Assembly (NCBI GenBank): GCA_938743325.2
Contig: OW568875.1
Span: 248,001 to 312,000 of the forward strand
DNA from: Pycnococcus provasolii
Taxonomy: Eukaryota > Chlorophyta > Pseudoscourfieldiophyceae > Pseudoscourfieldiales > Pycnococcaceae
Length of the DNA stretch: 64,000 nucleotides
Reading direction: 5' to 3'
The first letter of the stretch is position 1. Every line of letters begins with the position of its first letter. Shown here piece by piece: positions 1 through 8,984 of the stretch. The notes below the pieces were generated by a model, which saw nothing but the letters and a program-made list of their open reading frames with translations, did no database searches and was not told the origin of the DNA. The position numbers and the translations under genes are program-made.

Positions 1-2
1 CG

Positions 3-3000
3 CCGCTCGTCATCGTGGCCCACTCTCCCAAGGTGGGATCCGTCGCGCACAACCTGTTGGATCGTGCATTGCGCTCGATCGGCTTTGTCGGAGCGGTGGA
101 CGACAAGTACATCGAAAGCCTCATCGCGCGTCACTACAACATCTCGCATTCTAAGGATGTGCGCAGCAAGAACAAAGACAAGATTGATCGTTACGCCGCG
201 TGCCAAGAGGTTGTGAATCGCCCCGACGACTGGGTGACCGTGATTGATCCCGTGCCCTTGGAGGATTTGTTGACGACGAGTGAGATTGCCACAGGCATAG
301 TCATGATGGTGATTGGCCTCGCATGTTTCATCATCACAGTGCTGCAGCCTCCCCCTTATATGGTGGGTCTTGTCAGACTATGGAAGAGGTTGTCGAGATA
401 CGTCGTGCCAGCCTTAAACGTCACAGGCGCTTCCTTCTTGTTGGGTGGCTTTGACCAATTTGAGCTTGACAACGGAAGAGGGGGGGAAGTTGGTCATAAA
501 GTGCTCACGGCATTCCTAGTGACAGTATGCTGTATGGCTGCCAACGTGTACGTTAGGGACGGCGTCAGATTAGCACAGGCCGTTTTCAAACCCAAATCTT
601 CGGAGGATATGCAAAGTGGTACTGGCAGCAGCTACGCGCTGCCAATCATCAGCATCAGCGTGAGCTTGATGATCACCTTTGGCTGGATCATCGGAATCGC
701 GTTCGCCGCCGGCGCCTCTAAAGAATTGATTGTGGGAACGTTTTCGGGCCTCATCCTTGTCGTGACGTTCGCTCTCAAAGATATCATCGCAAATTTTGTG
801 AACAGCATCATCTTCTTGCTTGAACACCCCTACTCTATCGGCGACTGGGTTAAGGCTGGCGGCGTCGAAGGCCTTGTCGAGGAGATTGGCCTCACATTCA
901 CACGTCTGAGGGGCTTCGATCAGAAGCTCTACATGGTCCCGACCAAGAATATTGTCGGTGGCACCGTTGTGAACACCTTCCGAGCCCCGGCCCTTCGTGT
1001 GGACTGCACCTTCACCGTGGCTTTCGGCTGCCCACCCGAAACGCTCGCCGAATTTATCACAACGCTCAGACACGAGGTCCTAAAGATCGAGCATATCCAG
1101 GACATTGTTAGCGTGGGCGTAAAGAGCTTCGAATCTAGCGGGTACGAAATTGGCTGTTATCTGTTGACGTCGCATGCGCCCGCAAGTGACGCCTACAAGG
1201 GGGAGCATGCCTGGGCCTGGTGGGATCAATACAACGAGACCAAGACAAAGGTGTCCGTCTTTATCGGCTCCCTGCTCGAGGAGTTTGGTCTCGACCTTGG
1301 CGGAAAAAAGATGCACCTTACAACCGCCGGCCACAACACGCTTCGCGTGCGCCACACGCTGGCAAATGACCCCGACCCCGCCGAGGTGATCAGGCAGGCT
1401 GCGCAGCTGCGCATCGAACAGCGCTTCAACAATTCCGTTCTGTCGCCCGAGGCTGCCGAAGACTTGCGCGGAGCTTACGTGTATGCGTGCACCGTAGACG
1501 ATTTGGATGAGTGTCCAACAGACGAAACGATGTCTAGCTGGCTTGAAGACTCTCAGGGCTTCTGCGACGGGCGTGGCCCTCCGATTATCGCTCTCTGCTT
1601 CACGCGATGTGAGTACATCGTGACGTCTCACCCTGCAAAGATGAAGCAAGCCTTTATTTCCAAGCTGGCGGCTCTCAAGAAGCGTGGTGGCGATGACACG
1701 CATTGCGACCTGACAGCCACCATCGCAACGACGCTCGAGGGGCGCTATACGCTCTTGGCTGAAAGCCGCAACAGCGACACGTCGCTGATCGTGCTGTGCC
1801 GGTGCGACGTCGCCATTTCGTGCAGCGTTGTGGCGCGATCCGACAAAGAGGAAATTCCAAACGTGCACGGCGCGTGCGCGGTGGTGATCAAGTGCGGTGG
1901 CCACAGCATCTCGATCATCGGCGTTGCGGTCAAGGCGATGTCGACTAACATTGAAAAGGGGGTTGTGGTGCACGAACCCACGAAGGAGGAGCGGGTTGCG
2001 CACACCGAGACCGCGCTGAGGTGGACTGTCGAGGCGCTGTCTTTGCAGCCCGCGACCATGGGCGGCGCGGACGTGCTTCATGTGGCTGACGCCTCAGTGT
2101 GCCTCGGCGCCCTGCCACTCTATTCGCCAAACTACCGCGACTATGAAAAGATCGATCCTCTGCTCGATAGCATGAATGCCGGGCGCTGCCTGTATGGCTT
2201 TGTGCGTGCCGCCTCCTCAGGCCCCGCATGCGTGCTGCACGATTCTCGCAGGGACAAGGTGGAGAATTTTATGCCCATGCCAACGCTTCCGAAGGAGTTC
2301 ACGAGGACCACGAATGTGGCCCGGTCGATCGTGCGGCTGAGCGCCGATCTACCCAAGGTTGCCACATCAGGGCGCAACGGGCAATTCTGGCTGCACTTCG
2401 AGTCCCTTTCCTGCGAGGGTCTTGTGGCGGTTAACTCAAACTACCCGGGTGGACCCATCGTGACGGCGGATCCCTACGTTCGCTTGTCATCGGCGTGCTT
2501 CGCGGCGCTGGATGGGCAGAAGGGCATGGACGGACCGGGTCACTCGGAGATCATGCGGCAGGTGCCGACGAAACGGCGCACGCTGACCCCGGAATGGCGA
2601 AAGGCGGAGCTCAAGCCCATCCCAACGGTTTTCAGCGATGTCAGCCATCTGAAGACGCACTCCATCACCCTCGCTGTATTCGACGCTGAGTTCATCGGTC
2701 AGGACGATCCTCTCGGTTTTGCCATCGTGAGCCTCGCCAATATCAAGCTCGACGAGCCTTTCGACTTTGACGAGGATTTGTTGATTGGTGGCACGCCTCA
2801 CGGCCGTATCCGCGGCACGCTGAGTGTGAATCTCGGTCCTCAGAGCGTGGCAAAGAGGCGCTTCAAGGCGGCTGTGATTACGGCGACAGCGGCGACGGCG
2901 AAAGTAAGGGGCGTCTTGAAATTGAAGGGATTGGCGGGCGGTGTCACTTTCGTCGCTGGTGCCAATGCAGGACTTCGCAAAAAAGCAAGCACGGAGGACA

Positions 3001-3032
3001 ACATTTCGTTGCCGTGGGACACAGAGCAGTAG
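3..3032 (+). CDS. MscS-family mechanosensitive channel with C-terminal C2-like domain (5' partial)
   Basis: The frame is open from the left edge, and the first usable codon at position 15 is GTG, so the true start lies outside the window. Counting from there, about five hydrophobic segments (roughly residues 90-112, 125-145, 160-180, 205-232, 236-265) lead into the MscS pore and beta domain, with KDIIANFVNSIIFLLEHPY followed by GDWVKAGG...GLVEEIGLTFTRLR and the MVPTKNIVGG stretch. This is the standard eukaryotic MscS-like arrangement, a stretch-gated anion channel of plastid, ER or plasma membrane. A long middle region is not recognised. Near residues 850-935 a C2-like fold is suggested by TLTPEWRK and VFDAEFIGQDDPLGFAIVSL, the usual N-P-x-W and D-D-x-x-G region of C2 domains. 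MscS identity is firm, the C2 call less so. It is convergent with nothing nearby and is followed by about 840 bp of non-coding DNA. Confidence 0.85.
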   Translation, partial: PLVIVAHSPKVGSVAHNLLDRALRSIGFVGAVDDKYIESLIARHYNISHSKDVRSKNKDKIDRYAACQEVVNRPDDWVTVIDPVPLEDLLTTSEIATGIVMMVIGLACFIITVLQPPPYMVGLVRLWKRLSRYVVPALNVTGASFLLGGFDQFELDNGRGGEVGHKVLTAFLVTVCCMAANVYVRDGVRLAQAVFKPKSSEDMQSGTGSSYALPIISISVSLMITFGWIIGIAFAAGASKELIVGTFSGLILVVTFALKDIIANFVNSIIFLLEHPYSIGDWVKAGGVEGLVEEIGLTFTRLRGFDQKLYMVPTKNIVGGTVVNTFRAPALRVDCTFTVAFGCPPETLAEFITTLRHEVLKIEHIQDIVSVGVKSFESSGYEIGCYLLTSHAPASDAYKGEHAWAWWDQYNETKTKVSVFIGSLLEEFGLDLGGKKMHLTTAGHNTLRVRHTLANDPDPAEVIRQAAQLRIEQRFNNSVLSPEAAEDLRGAYVYACTVDDLDECPTDETMSSWLEDSQGFCDGRGPPIIALCFTRCEYIVTSHPAKMKQAFISKLAALKKRGGDDTHCDLTATIATTLEGRYTLLAESRNSDTSLIVLCRCDVAISCSVVARSDKEEIPNVHGACAVVIKCGGHSISIIGVAVKAMSTNIEKGVVVHEPTKEERVAHTETALRWTVEALSLQPATMGGADVLHVADASVCLGALPLYSPNYRDYEKIDPLLDSMNAGRCLYGFVRAASSGPACVLHDSRRDKVENFMPMPTLPKEFTRTTNVARSIVRLSADLPKVATSGRNGQFWLHFESLSCEGLVAVNSNYPGGPIVTADPYVRLSSACFAALDGQKGMDGPGHSEIMRQVPTKRRTLTPEWRKAELKPIPTVFSDVSHLKTHSITLAVFDAEFIGQDDPLGFAIVSLANIKLDEPFDFDEDLLIGGTPHGRIRGTLSVNLGPQSVAKRRFKAAVITATAATAKVRGVLKLKGLAGGVTFVAGANAGLRKKASTEDNISLPWDTEQ

Positions 3033-3877
3033 AAGCCTTAAAGCTACTCTTAGGATAGTAGGATTGCTCATTTTTAAAATAATAATTAATTTCCATGCAT
3101 CATCCTACAATCCCATTCCATGGCGCCGCGATTCTATCCGTGTACTATCTATCCGGGTGTGGTGAAGTTCGCCCTTGGTGGTTTCGTTGTTACTTAAATG
3201 GGTCACGCACGCACGGCGCATGACTGAAGAAAGGCTCACTCACTGAGGTCACTCACTGACTCCCTCGCGTGTACACAGTACAAGCGTGCCTGCCAGGCTT
3301 GCTTGCCTTCTGGAGAAGAGGAGAAGAGAGCGAAACAACAGGAGCACCCACCCACCCCCCTGGGGTGCCAAGACCTGTGCCAAGCTGCGCGAGAGGAGAG
3401 GCGAAAGGAGAAGGAGATGCCAGAGGACCTCGCCAGAGGGGATCCGACGTGGCAAGAAGCAAGTGGGCACCCGCACTGGCAGAGGTGCAGGGAATGCAGG
3501 TGGTACCAATAAAAAAATCCCGGGACCCAGCAGGCGTCATGTGATCATTGTGATGTGATGTAATTGTGATGTGCCCACAAAGATCCATAAAGATCGAGGG
3601 CTGATGATCACGTGACTTGTTCCATCTCATTTTTGTTGATTTTTTTAAAATACTCGCGCAAGGCTATTACCAACTAACAAGTAGGCGGCGGAAAATGCCT
3701 TTTTGGCAACGAGCTCACAGTGAGTCTGACAGGGACAGGGCACTAGTGCAGTGCAGTGCGCGCCTTGCCTTCTCTTCTTCCCCTTGGCCCTTGCCAGACG
3801 ACACGCGCCTTTCACGCCCCTTCCCTCCCGTCATTCATTCTTCATTTTACTCGTGTTTACATTTTAATAGACTAGCT
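3033..3877. other. Intergenic region, no gene seen
   Basis: Only short overlapping frames of low complexity occur here. There is a purine-rich stretch near 3310-3430, an AT-rich patch around 3070-3110 just after the channel gene, and a pyrimidine-rich leader (3760-3860) directly before the next ATG, which looks like a 5' untranslated region. Confidence 0.5.
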
Positions 3878-4246
3878 ATGAACGATCCGTCTATGGTACT
3901 CAAGGTGTCCAGCGGCCTGACCGCGGGATACGCCGTGCAAATGGCCGGCATCCCTGACACGGCTGCCGACCTCTACTTCAAGAAGCAGGTGCCGCGCTCG
4001 TCGACCATCAGCAGGTGGTTCGGGCACGCGCTCGCCTTCGGCGCGGCGCGCGACTTCGCGGCGTCCAAGAACCCGACCAAGGCTGCGTGCCAGGCGGCGG
4101 CGGGACAGTGGCTCACCGCCCCAGTGATCATGGGCATCCAGGCTAAGAACGGAGATATGAAGCCGGAGATGGCTGTGGCAAACGGCCTCATGTGCGCAGC
4201 CATTGGCTTTGCGTGCGTCAAGGCTGGCGAGAAGTGCTCGAAGTAA
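3878..4246 (+). CDS. Small hypothetical membrane-associated protein (122 aa)
   Basis: The start chosen is the ATG at 3878. The frame is open further upstream, but that part is low-complexity and leader-like. The product is 122 residues, alanine- and glycine-rich, with two mildly hydrophobic stretches (around residues 60-83, ending in TAPVIMGIQ, and near the C-terminus, ANGLMCAAIGFACVKAG) and a central amphipathic segment containing FGHALAFGAARDFAASKNP. The codon composition matches the neighbouring real genes. I do not recognise a family. It could be a small organelle or endomembrane protein. It lies just upstream of the PYD cluster and transcribes toward the aminotransferase gene, so the two genes are convergent. 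Confidence 0.6.
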   Translation: MNDPSMVLKVSSGLTAGYAVQMAGIPDTAADLYFKKQVPRSSTISRWFGHALAFGAARDFAASKNPTKAACQAAAGQWLTAPVIMGIQAKNGDMKPEMAVANGLMCAAIGFACVKAGEKCSK

Positions 4247-4364
4247 ACAGACCACTACACATGTCGGGTTGGTTTGTTTGCTGGGTTCTTCGTTCGTGAG
4301 ACCAGGTTGCGCAGGGAGAAACGTGAGGTGGAGTGGTTCGTATTTGACGACCTAAGATTGCTTA

Positions 4365-4420
4365 TTCAGTAACGGAATGGAGTTCGCTTCGTCCAACGGT
4401 CACCTTCACCTCCCATGCCC
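4365..4420. repeat. Dispersed 3'-flank repeat, copy A
   Basis: Begins TTCAGTAACGGAA, continues through a CTTCG..CCAACGG core and ends in a C/T-rich CATGCCCA. It aligns without large gaps to copies at 16471-16533 and 40534-40600. All three lie a short distance after a stop codon on the plus strand. It may be a short mobile element or an RNA 3' element. Confidence 0.5.
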
Positions 4421-4591
4421 ACATACGCGCGACGTTCACAGGGACGCGTTAGTTGTACCTTAAGGCTCCTACAATAAGAAGTAGGAGCTGCGCTTCGTTC
4501 GTCGTCGGTGCGTCGAGCTAGGCGTGTGAGTGAGTGATAAGAGTGCCATCAACAGCACTTTCTGAACGGAAGAAAGTTCGCCTTTCGATGA

Positions 4592-6017
4592 TTACAGCTC
4601 GCTCAGTGCGAGGTCAAGTGCGTCGCATAAAAAGTCAGCATCCGCCTCGGAGAAGCACATCGGCGGCTTGATCCGGAATACGTTGCCGTGCAGACCGCCT
4701 TTGCCGATGAGCACGCCGAGCTCCTTCAGACGCTCGAAGATCACGGCCGTCTCCTCCTTCGCAGGCGCTTTCGTTGCGCGGTCCGTCACGAGCTCGAGAG
4801 CCATCATCAGACCCTTGCCTCGCACCTCGCCAATCAAGTCGTGCTTATCTTGCAGCGTCTTGAGTCGCTGCATGAGGCGCGCGCCGACGCGCAGGCTGTT
4901 TTCCTGCAGGCCGTCGTCGTCGATCGCCTTGAGCACCGCCCGTCCAACGGCACTGACGACGGGCTGCGCGCCGTAGGTATTGAAGTGCAGGCGCTGCGCG
5001 AGCGTCTGCGCAATTTCTGGCGTCGTCACCACCGCGGCGAGCGGAAAGCCGTTTCCGATTCCCTTGGCCATCGTCACGATGTCAGGCGTCACGCCTTGGT
5101 TCTCGAAGCCCCAGTACGCGGTGCCAGTGCGACCGAAGCCTGTCTGCACCTCGTCCGCGATGCAGACGCCTCCCGCAGCGCGCACAGCCTCGTAAGCCTT
5201 TGGCAGGTAGCCGTCGAGTAGCGGCACACCCCCGCCAACACCCTGGATGGTTTCGTGGAAGAATCCGGCGATGCGCCCGCTCGTCTGCGTCATGATGACG
5301 TTGTTCAGGTCGCGCACGTACGCGTCGACGTCGTCGCCGTGCGTTCCGCGGAAGCTCATCGGGCACGGGGCATGCACGATGCCCTCGCCGTGTGCGACGG
5401 GATACTTCCACGTGTGCAGCGCGGTGAGTCCCATCGTACCGACTGACATGCCGTGGTATCCGTTGCTGAGCGCGACGACGTTGTTGTTGCCTGTGTATAG
5501 CCTCGCCATGAGCATCGCGAGGTCGTTCGCCTCTGAGCCGCTGTTGACGAAGTACACGCGAGAGAGGTTGGAGTTCTTGGGCATGCGTTCGACAAACTCC
5601 TTCGCATACAGCGACGTCTGCTCGTTGAAGTAGATTGTGGTTGTGTGCTGCAGTTTCGTGAGCTGGTCCGCCGCAGCCTTCATGACGGCGGGGTGGCTGT
5701 GCCCGACGCTGACGGTGACGATGCCCGCGAACGCGTCCAGGAAGCGTCGTCCTTTTTCGTCGTACAGGTACTGCATGTGCCCGTTCGTGATGAGCACGGG
5801 CTGCTTGTAGAAGTGGAAGATGGCGGGGTTGAGAAACTGCTGGCGCATGGCGATGACCTCCTCCTTGGGCGGTCCATCGTACGGCGGCGGCTTGTAGTCG
5901 TGCGGCGGGAGCGTCGGCGGTTCGGCGTACTCCCACTGTGCCAGCTCCCCTGCTGCTGCTGCTGCTGATCCTGCTGCTGCTGACGACGACGACGACGACG
6001 ACGCTGATGAGAAGTGT

Positions 6018-6055
<38 letters not shown>

Positions 6056-6205
6056 GTTGGTTCCCCACGAGGATGCGCAGAGCGCCCTACTCGCAGTACT
6101 ACCCGTTGTAAGTGTGGCTTGGTTCAAGGAGTATGAATACGAGGCGGCACCACATGACGCTTGCGTTATGCGCCTGAGAAGCGCACAGGAAGAGGACGCG
6201 AACAT
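4592..6205 (-). CDS. PYD4: Class III aminotransferase, AGXT2/PYD4-type beta-alanine aminotransferase, mitochondrial
   Basis: PLP-dependent transaminase of fold type I, class III (537 aa). It is expected to move the amino group of beta-alanine (or alanine) to pyruvate or glyoxylate, giving malonate semialdehyde, which is the fourth step of reductive pyrimidine breakdown. Visible landmarks are NSGSEA (residues 221-226, cofactor phosphate), YHG (250-252), [12 protein letters not shown] with Asp351, and Lys381 in [10 protein letters not shown], the Schiff-base lysine. Overall similarity is to animal AGXT2 and plant AGT/PYD4 rather than GABA or ornithine transaminases. The first 85 residues are a Ser/Ala/Thr-rich, basic leader typical of a mitochondrial presequence; it contains 12 consecutive Thr (51-62) and a Ser run encoded by trinucleotide repeats. 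It is divergent from PYD1, about 1.2 kb apart. Exact substrate is inferred from the neighbouring PYD genes. Confidence 0.9.
5985..6055. repeat. Trinucleotide repeats inside the aminotransferase transit peptide
   Basis: A GAC run near 5983-6003 and a GTC run near 6017-6053 (plus strand) encode the poly-Ser and poly-Thr stretches of the presequence. They stay in frame and only affect the cleavable leader. Confidence 0.8.
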
Positions 6206-7367
6206 CGTCGTATTGCCAAGAATAGATAATGTAAGGCGACGATGCGAAGATGGGAACGGTTTCTGGTGCGCGTGAAATCAATCAGTAGGACTGATGAGTT
6301 TCACCCGTGGGTTAACGGACGGACGGACGGACGGACGGCAGGCGATCACCGAGACCTCAAACAAACAAACTGCTCATCAAAGAAAACGACTATACTGTAC
6401 CAGTAAAGGTATGGTCAGGTCGTCAAGAAGGTGGTCAAGAAGAAGATCGTCACCAGTTCCGTGTTCCCAGGTTCCCAGGAGGAATTCATCCCTTGAAAGA
6501 TTGAACTCTTGAAGAGGAGATGCATCATGCACGACGACGTCACGACGGTCACGACGAGTGTCAATAGAGGTGTGTCAGTAGCAGTAATAACGATGCACAA
6601 GCCAAGAAAAAAGGGGAAAAAAAAAACACGCACACAAGGCAGACAGCATGACGCTGGAGACCACCATCTTTGTCGTACCGTGGTACCAAACCAAGTTGTA
6701 CAACGTCGTGCTTGAGCCTGCTTGCGTGCGTGCGTTGCCCTGCGCACATCCCGATCCTCCTCACCAGTCACCCACCATGAGCATGAGCCTGAACGCGAGA
6801 ACACGAGGAAGGCTACAAGGCTCGCGAGCGAAGTAACGGACACAGACGAGACGAGACGCGTCAAAACCACCAAGTGCACCACCACCACCACCAGGTACAA
6901 CCACACCACCACGACCACCACCACCACCACAAATACCACCATGAACCACCCTGAACACACACACTATGGGAACAACACACGCTAAAATAACACGCAGTCA
7001 GGAAGGCGACATTGCCAATGGAAATCGAACTCGATTAATCGAACGAACTTGCACATCGAAAGCCACCCAACAAGAGGCAAGTGCGACGTAGTTGGTACAG
7101 GACGTGAAAAGTGCACTGGGCCGCGAGAACAAGTCAGAGGTGTGTTCATAGACTAGCTAGGAATCGAAACTGCACCGCTGACCACCCCCGGGCCCGGGAC
7201 CCGGGACCCGGGGGTGAGTTCGTGGTACGGGAAACCAACAAATTGGGGTGGGTGACGGGTCATCTTTTTTTTCCCTCTTCGTCCCCGCTGGAGAGCCTCG
7301 AGGGATCACTCACGGCGTGTCATTCTTGTCATTCCTTTTTGTACTGTTCAGTGAATACTACACTACA
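6206..7367. promoter_or_regulatory. Divergent intergenic region between PYD4 and PYD1
   Basis: About 1.16 kb separating two divergently transcribed pathway genes, so it must hold both promoters. It contains a GGAC tetranucleotide run at about 6317-6340, long ACC/CAC-rich low-complexity DNA at 6870-6950, and a GC palindromic stretch of repeated GGGCCCGG/GGACCCGG at 7188-7214. A T/C-rich segment (7264-7350) precedes the PYD1 ATG. I see no clear TATA box. Long frames here are low-complexity artefacts. Confidence 0.45.
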
Positions 7368-8735
7368 ATGGCGTCATCTCACTTGTCTGGCTGCTCTTCT
7401 TCTTCTTCGCGTCATCATTGCCATTGTAGAGTCCGACTGGTCTCGTCTTCCCAGCAGCGGCAGCGATTTCCCCATGGCCGTGGTCCTGGTCGCTCCTCAT
7501 GGGCCCCAACCCCGCCATGTTCATGGGTCGCCATGGCGAAGGCGCGCGAGGCGTCGGAGTTTCTCGCGGGGGAACGAGTCGCGAACCTCAAAGATGGTGC
7601 GGCGGTTGACGGACCGGACCTGAGCGTTACCGTCAACGGAATCAAGTTCCCCAACCCGTTCGTCATCGGAAGCGGACCGCCGGGAACCAACTACGCCGTC
7701 ATGAAAAAGGCGTTCGACGAAGGGTGGGGCGGCGTCATCTGCAAAACCATCTCACTCGACGCAGGTGCCGTGCACAACGTCACGCCGCGATACGCGAAGC
7801 TCAAGGCGCACGACAACAAGCAGGTGCTCGGCTGGCAGAACATCGAGCTCATCTCTGACCGACCGACCGAGGTCATGCTCGCTGAACTCAAACAGCTCAA
7901 GGAGGAGTACCCGGACCGCGTCCTCATCGCCTCGCTGATGGAGGAGTACAACAAAGACCGCTGGGACGAACTCATCGGACGCACCATCGAAACGGGTGTC
8001 GACGCACTCGAGATCAACTTCAGCTGCCCGCACGGCATGCCGGAACGACGCATGGGAGCCGCCATGGGGCAGGACTGCGAGCTACTGCAGGACGTCACCA
8101 AGTGGATTGCCGACGCCTCCACAATCCCCGTGTGGGCGAAGATGACGCCGAACGACATCAACATCACCTCCCCAGGACGTGTCTCGCTCGACAACGGCAT
8201 CGACGGACTCGCGGCAATCAACACCATCATGTCCGTCATGGGAATCAACCTGAAAACGCTGCGCCCGGAGCCTTCCGTGGAAGGATACAGCACGCCTGGA
8301 GGATACTCCGCCGCAGCCGTGCGCCCCATCGCTCTCGCCAAGTGCATGAGCTTGGCGAAGATGATCCGCGACGAGTACCCCGGCCGCTCGCTCAGCGGCA
8401 TCGGCGGTGTGGAGACGGGAAAGGACGCCGCGGAGTTCCTGCTCATCGGCGCGGACACCGTGCAGGTGTGCACTGGAGTCATGCTTCACGGCTACCCTCT
8501 GATCAAGACGCTGTGCGGTGGCCTGCAGGAATTCATGGAGGAGCACGACTTCAAGTCGATCGACGAGTTCAAGGGCGCGGCACTTCCGTACTTCACCACA
8601 CATGCTGAGCTGTACCGAATGCAGGAGGAGGCGATCGCCGCCAAGAAGGCGGCGAAGGTGGGCCTGAAGAACGACGCGGAGTGGACCGGTGATGGCTTCC
8701 AGGCTGAGACGGACAGCATGGTGAGCAACAACTAA
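7368..8735 (+). CDS. PYD1: Dihydropyrimidine dehydrogenase (NADP+), plant PYD1 type, plastid-targeted
   Basis: First and rate-limiting step: reduction of uracil or thymine to the 5,6-dihydro base. The protein is the short plant/bacterial PreA-like form (455 aa), an FMN TIM-barrel without the iron-sulfur and FAD domains of the animal enzyme. Landmarks are NPFVIGSGPPGTNY, the INFSCPHGMPERRMG substrate loop, WAKMTPN, INTIMSVMGI, the phosphate-binding SGIGGVETG and VQVCTGVMLHG, and the C-terminal DWTGDG-like end (EWTGDGF...MVSNN). These match plant PYD1 closely. The longer frame begins at a GTG (7248); the ATG at 7368 gives a 65-residue Ser/Arg-rich leader like a plastid transit peptide, with a second Met at about residue 56. 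In the substrate loop a Met stands before GQD and a Cys follows; from memory this is also plant-like. It lacks its own electron-input domain, so a PreT-like partner or direct NADPH use is unresolved. Confidence 0.92.
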   Translation: MASSHLSGCSSSSSRHHCHCRVRLVSSSQQRQRFPHGRGPGRSSWAPTPPCSWVAMAKAREASEFLAGERVANLKDGAAVDGPDLSVTVNGIKFPNPFVIGSGPPGTNYAVMKKAFDEGWGGVICKTISLDAGAVHNVTPRYAKLKAHDNKQVLGWQNIELISDRPTEVMLAELKQLKEEYPDRVLIASLMEEYNKDRWDELIGRTIETGVDALEINFSCPHGMPERRMGAAMGQDCELLQDVTKWIADASTIPVWAKMTPNDINITSPGRVSLDNGIDGLAAINTIMSVMGINLKTLRPEPSVEGYSTPGGYSAAAVRPIALAKCMSLAKMIRDEYPGRSLSGIGGVETGKDAAEFLLIGADTVQVCTGVMLHGYPLIKTLCGGLQEFMEEHDFKSIDEFKGAALPYFTTHAELYRMQEEAIAAKKAAKVGLKNDAEWTGDGFQAETDSMVSNN

Positions 8736-8984
8736 AACAGATGACATGAAAAGCAAAATACAAATAAAGTAAAAAGTAGGGGAAGATTGAGGTGAATATA
8801 AAGTTCGCGTGTAGCAAAAATGTTTTTGTTTTTTTTTCTAAAATAAAGAATAAAAATTCTAAGAAGTCGACGCTAGCTAGGATATCATAAAGTATCTCAG
8901 CCCATTCTTTTCTCTATCTGTGCACCTTTTTTTTTCCCTGTCACCTTGAAAAACAAAAAAAAAACAAAGAACATCTCGCTTCGC
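8736..8984. other. Convergent 3' spacer between PYD1 and PYD3
   Basis: AT-rich 249 bp between two convergent stop codons, with several AATAAA/AATAAAG-like hexamers (8761-8850) and homopolymer T and A runs. It plausibly carries both 3' ends and polyadenylation sites. Confidence 0.5.

Noticed and set aside
1080-2081. 333-codon open frame on the minus strand within the MscS gene
   Set aside because: Antisense shadow; Arg/His-rich composition typical of the complement of GC-rich coding DNA, no domain.
5082-6068. 328-codon open frame on the minus strand overlapping the aminotransferase
   Set aside because: Frame-shifted reading of the same gene; starts in the GAC microsatellite and is Arg-rich with no motif.
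6415-6960. 181-codon minus-strand frame with poly-Val stretches
   Set aside because: Encoded by ACC/CAC low-complexity DNA in a promoter region.
7368-8735. Inactive PYD1 because the active-site loop has Met before GQD where the animal enzyme has Cys
   Set aside because: The plant enzymes, as I remember them, share this pattern with a Cys just after GQD, and all other motifs are intact.
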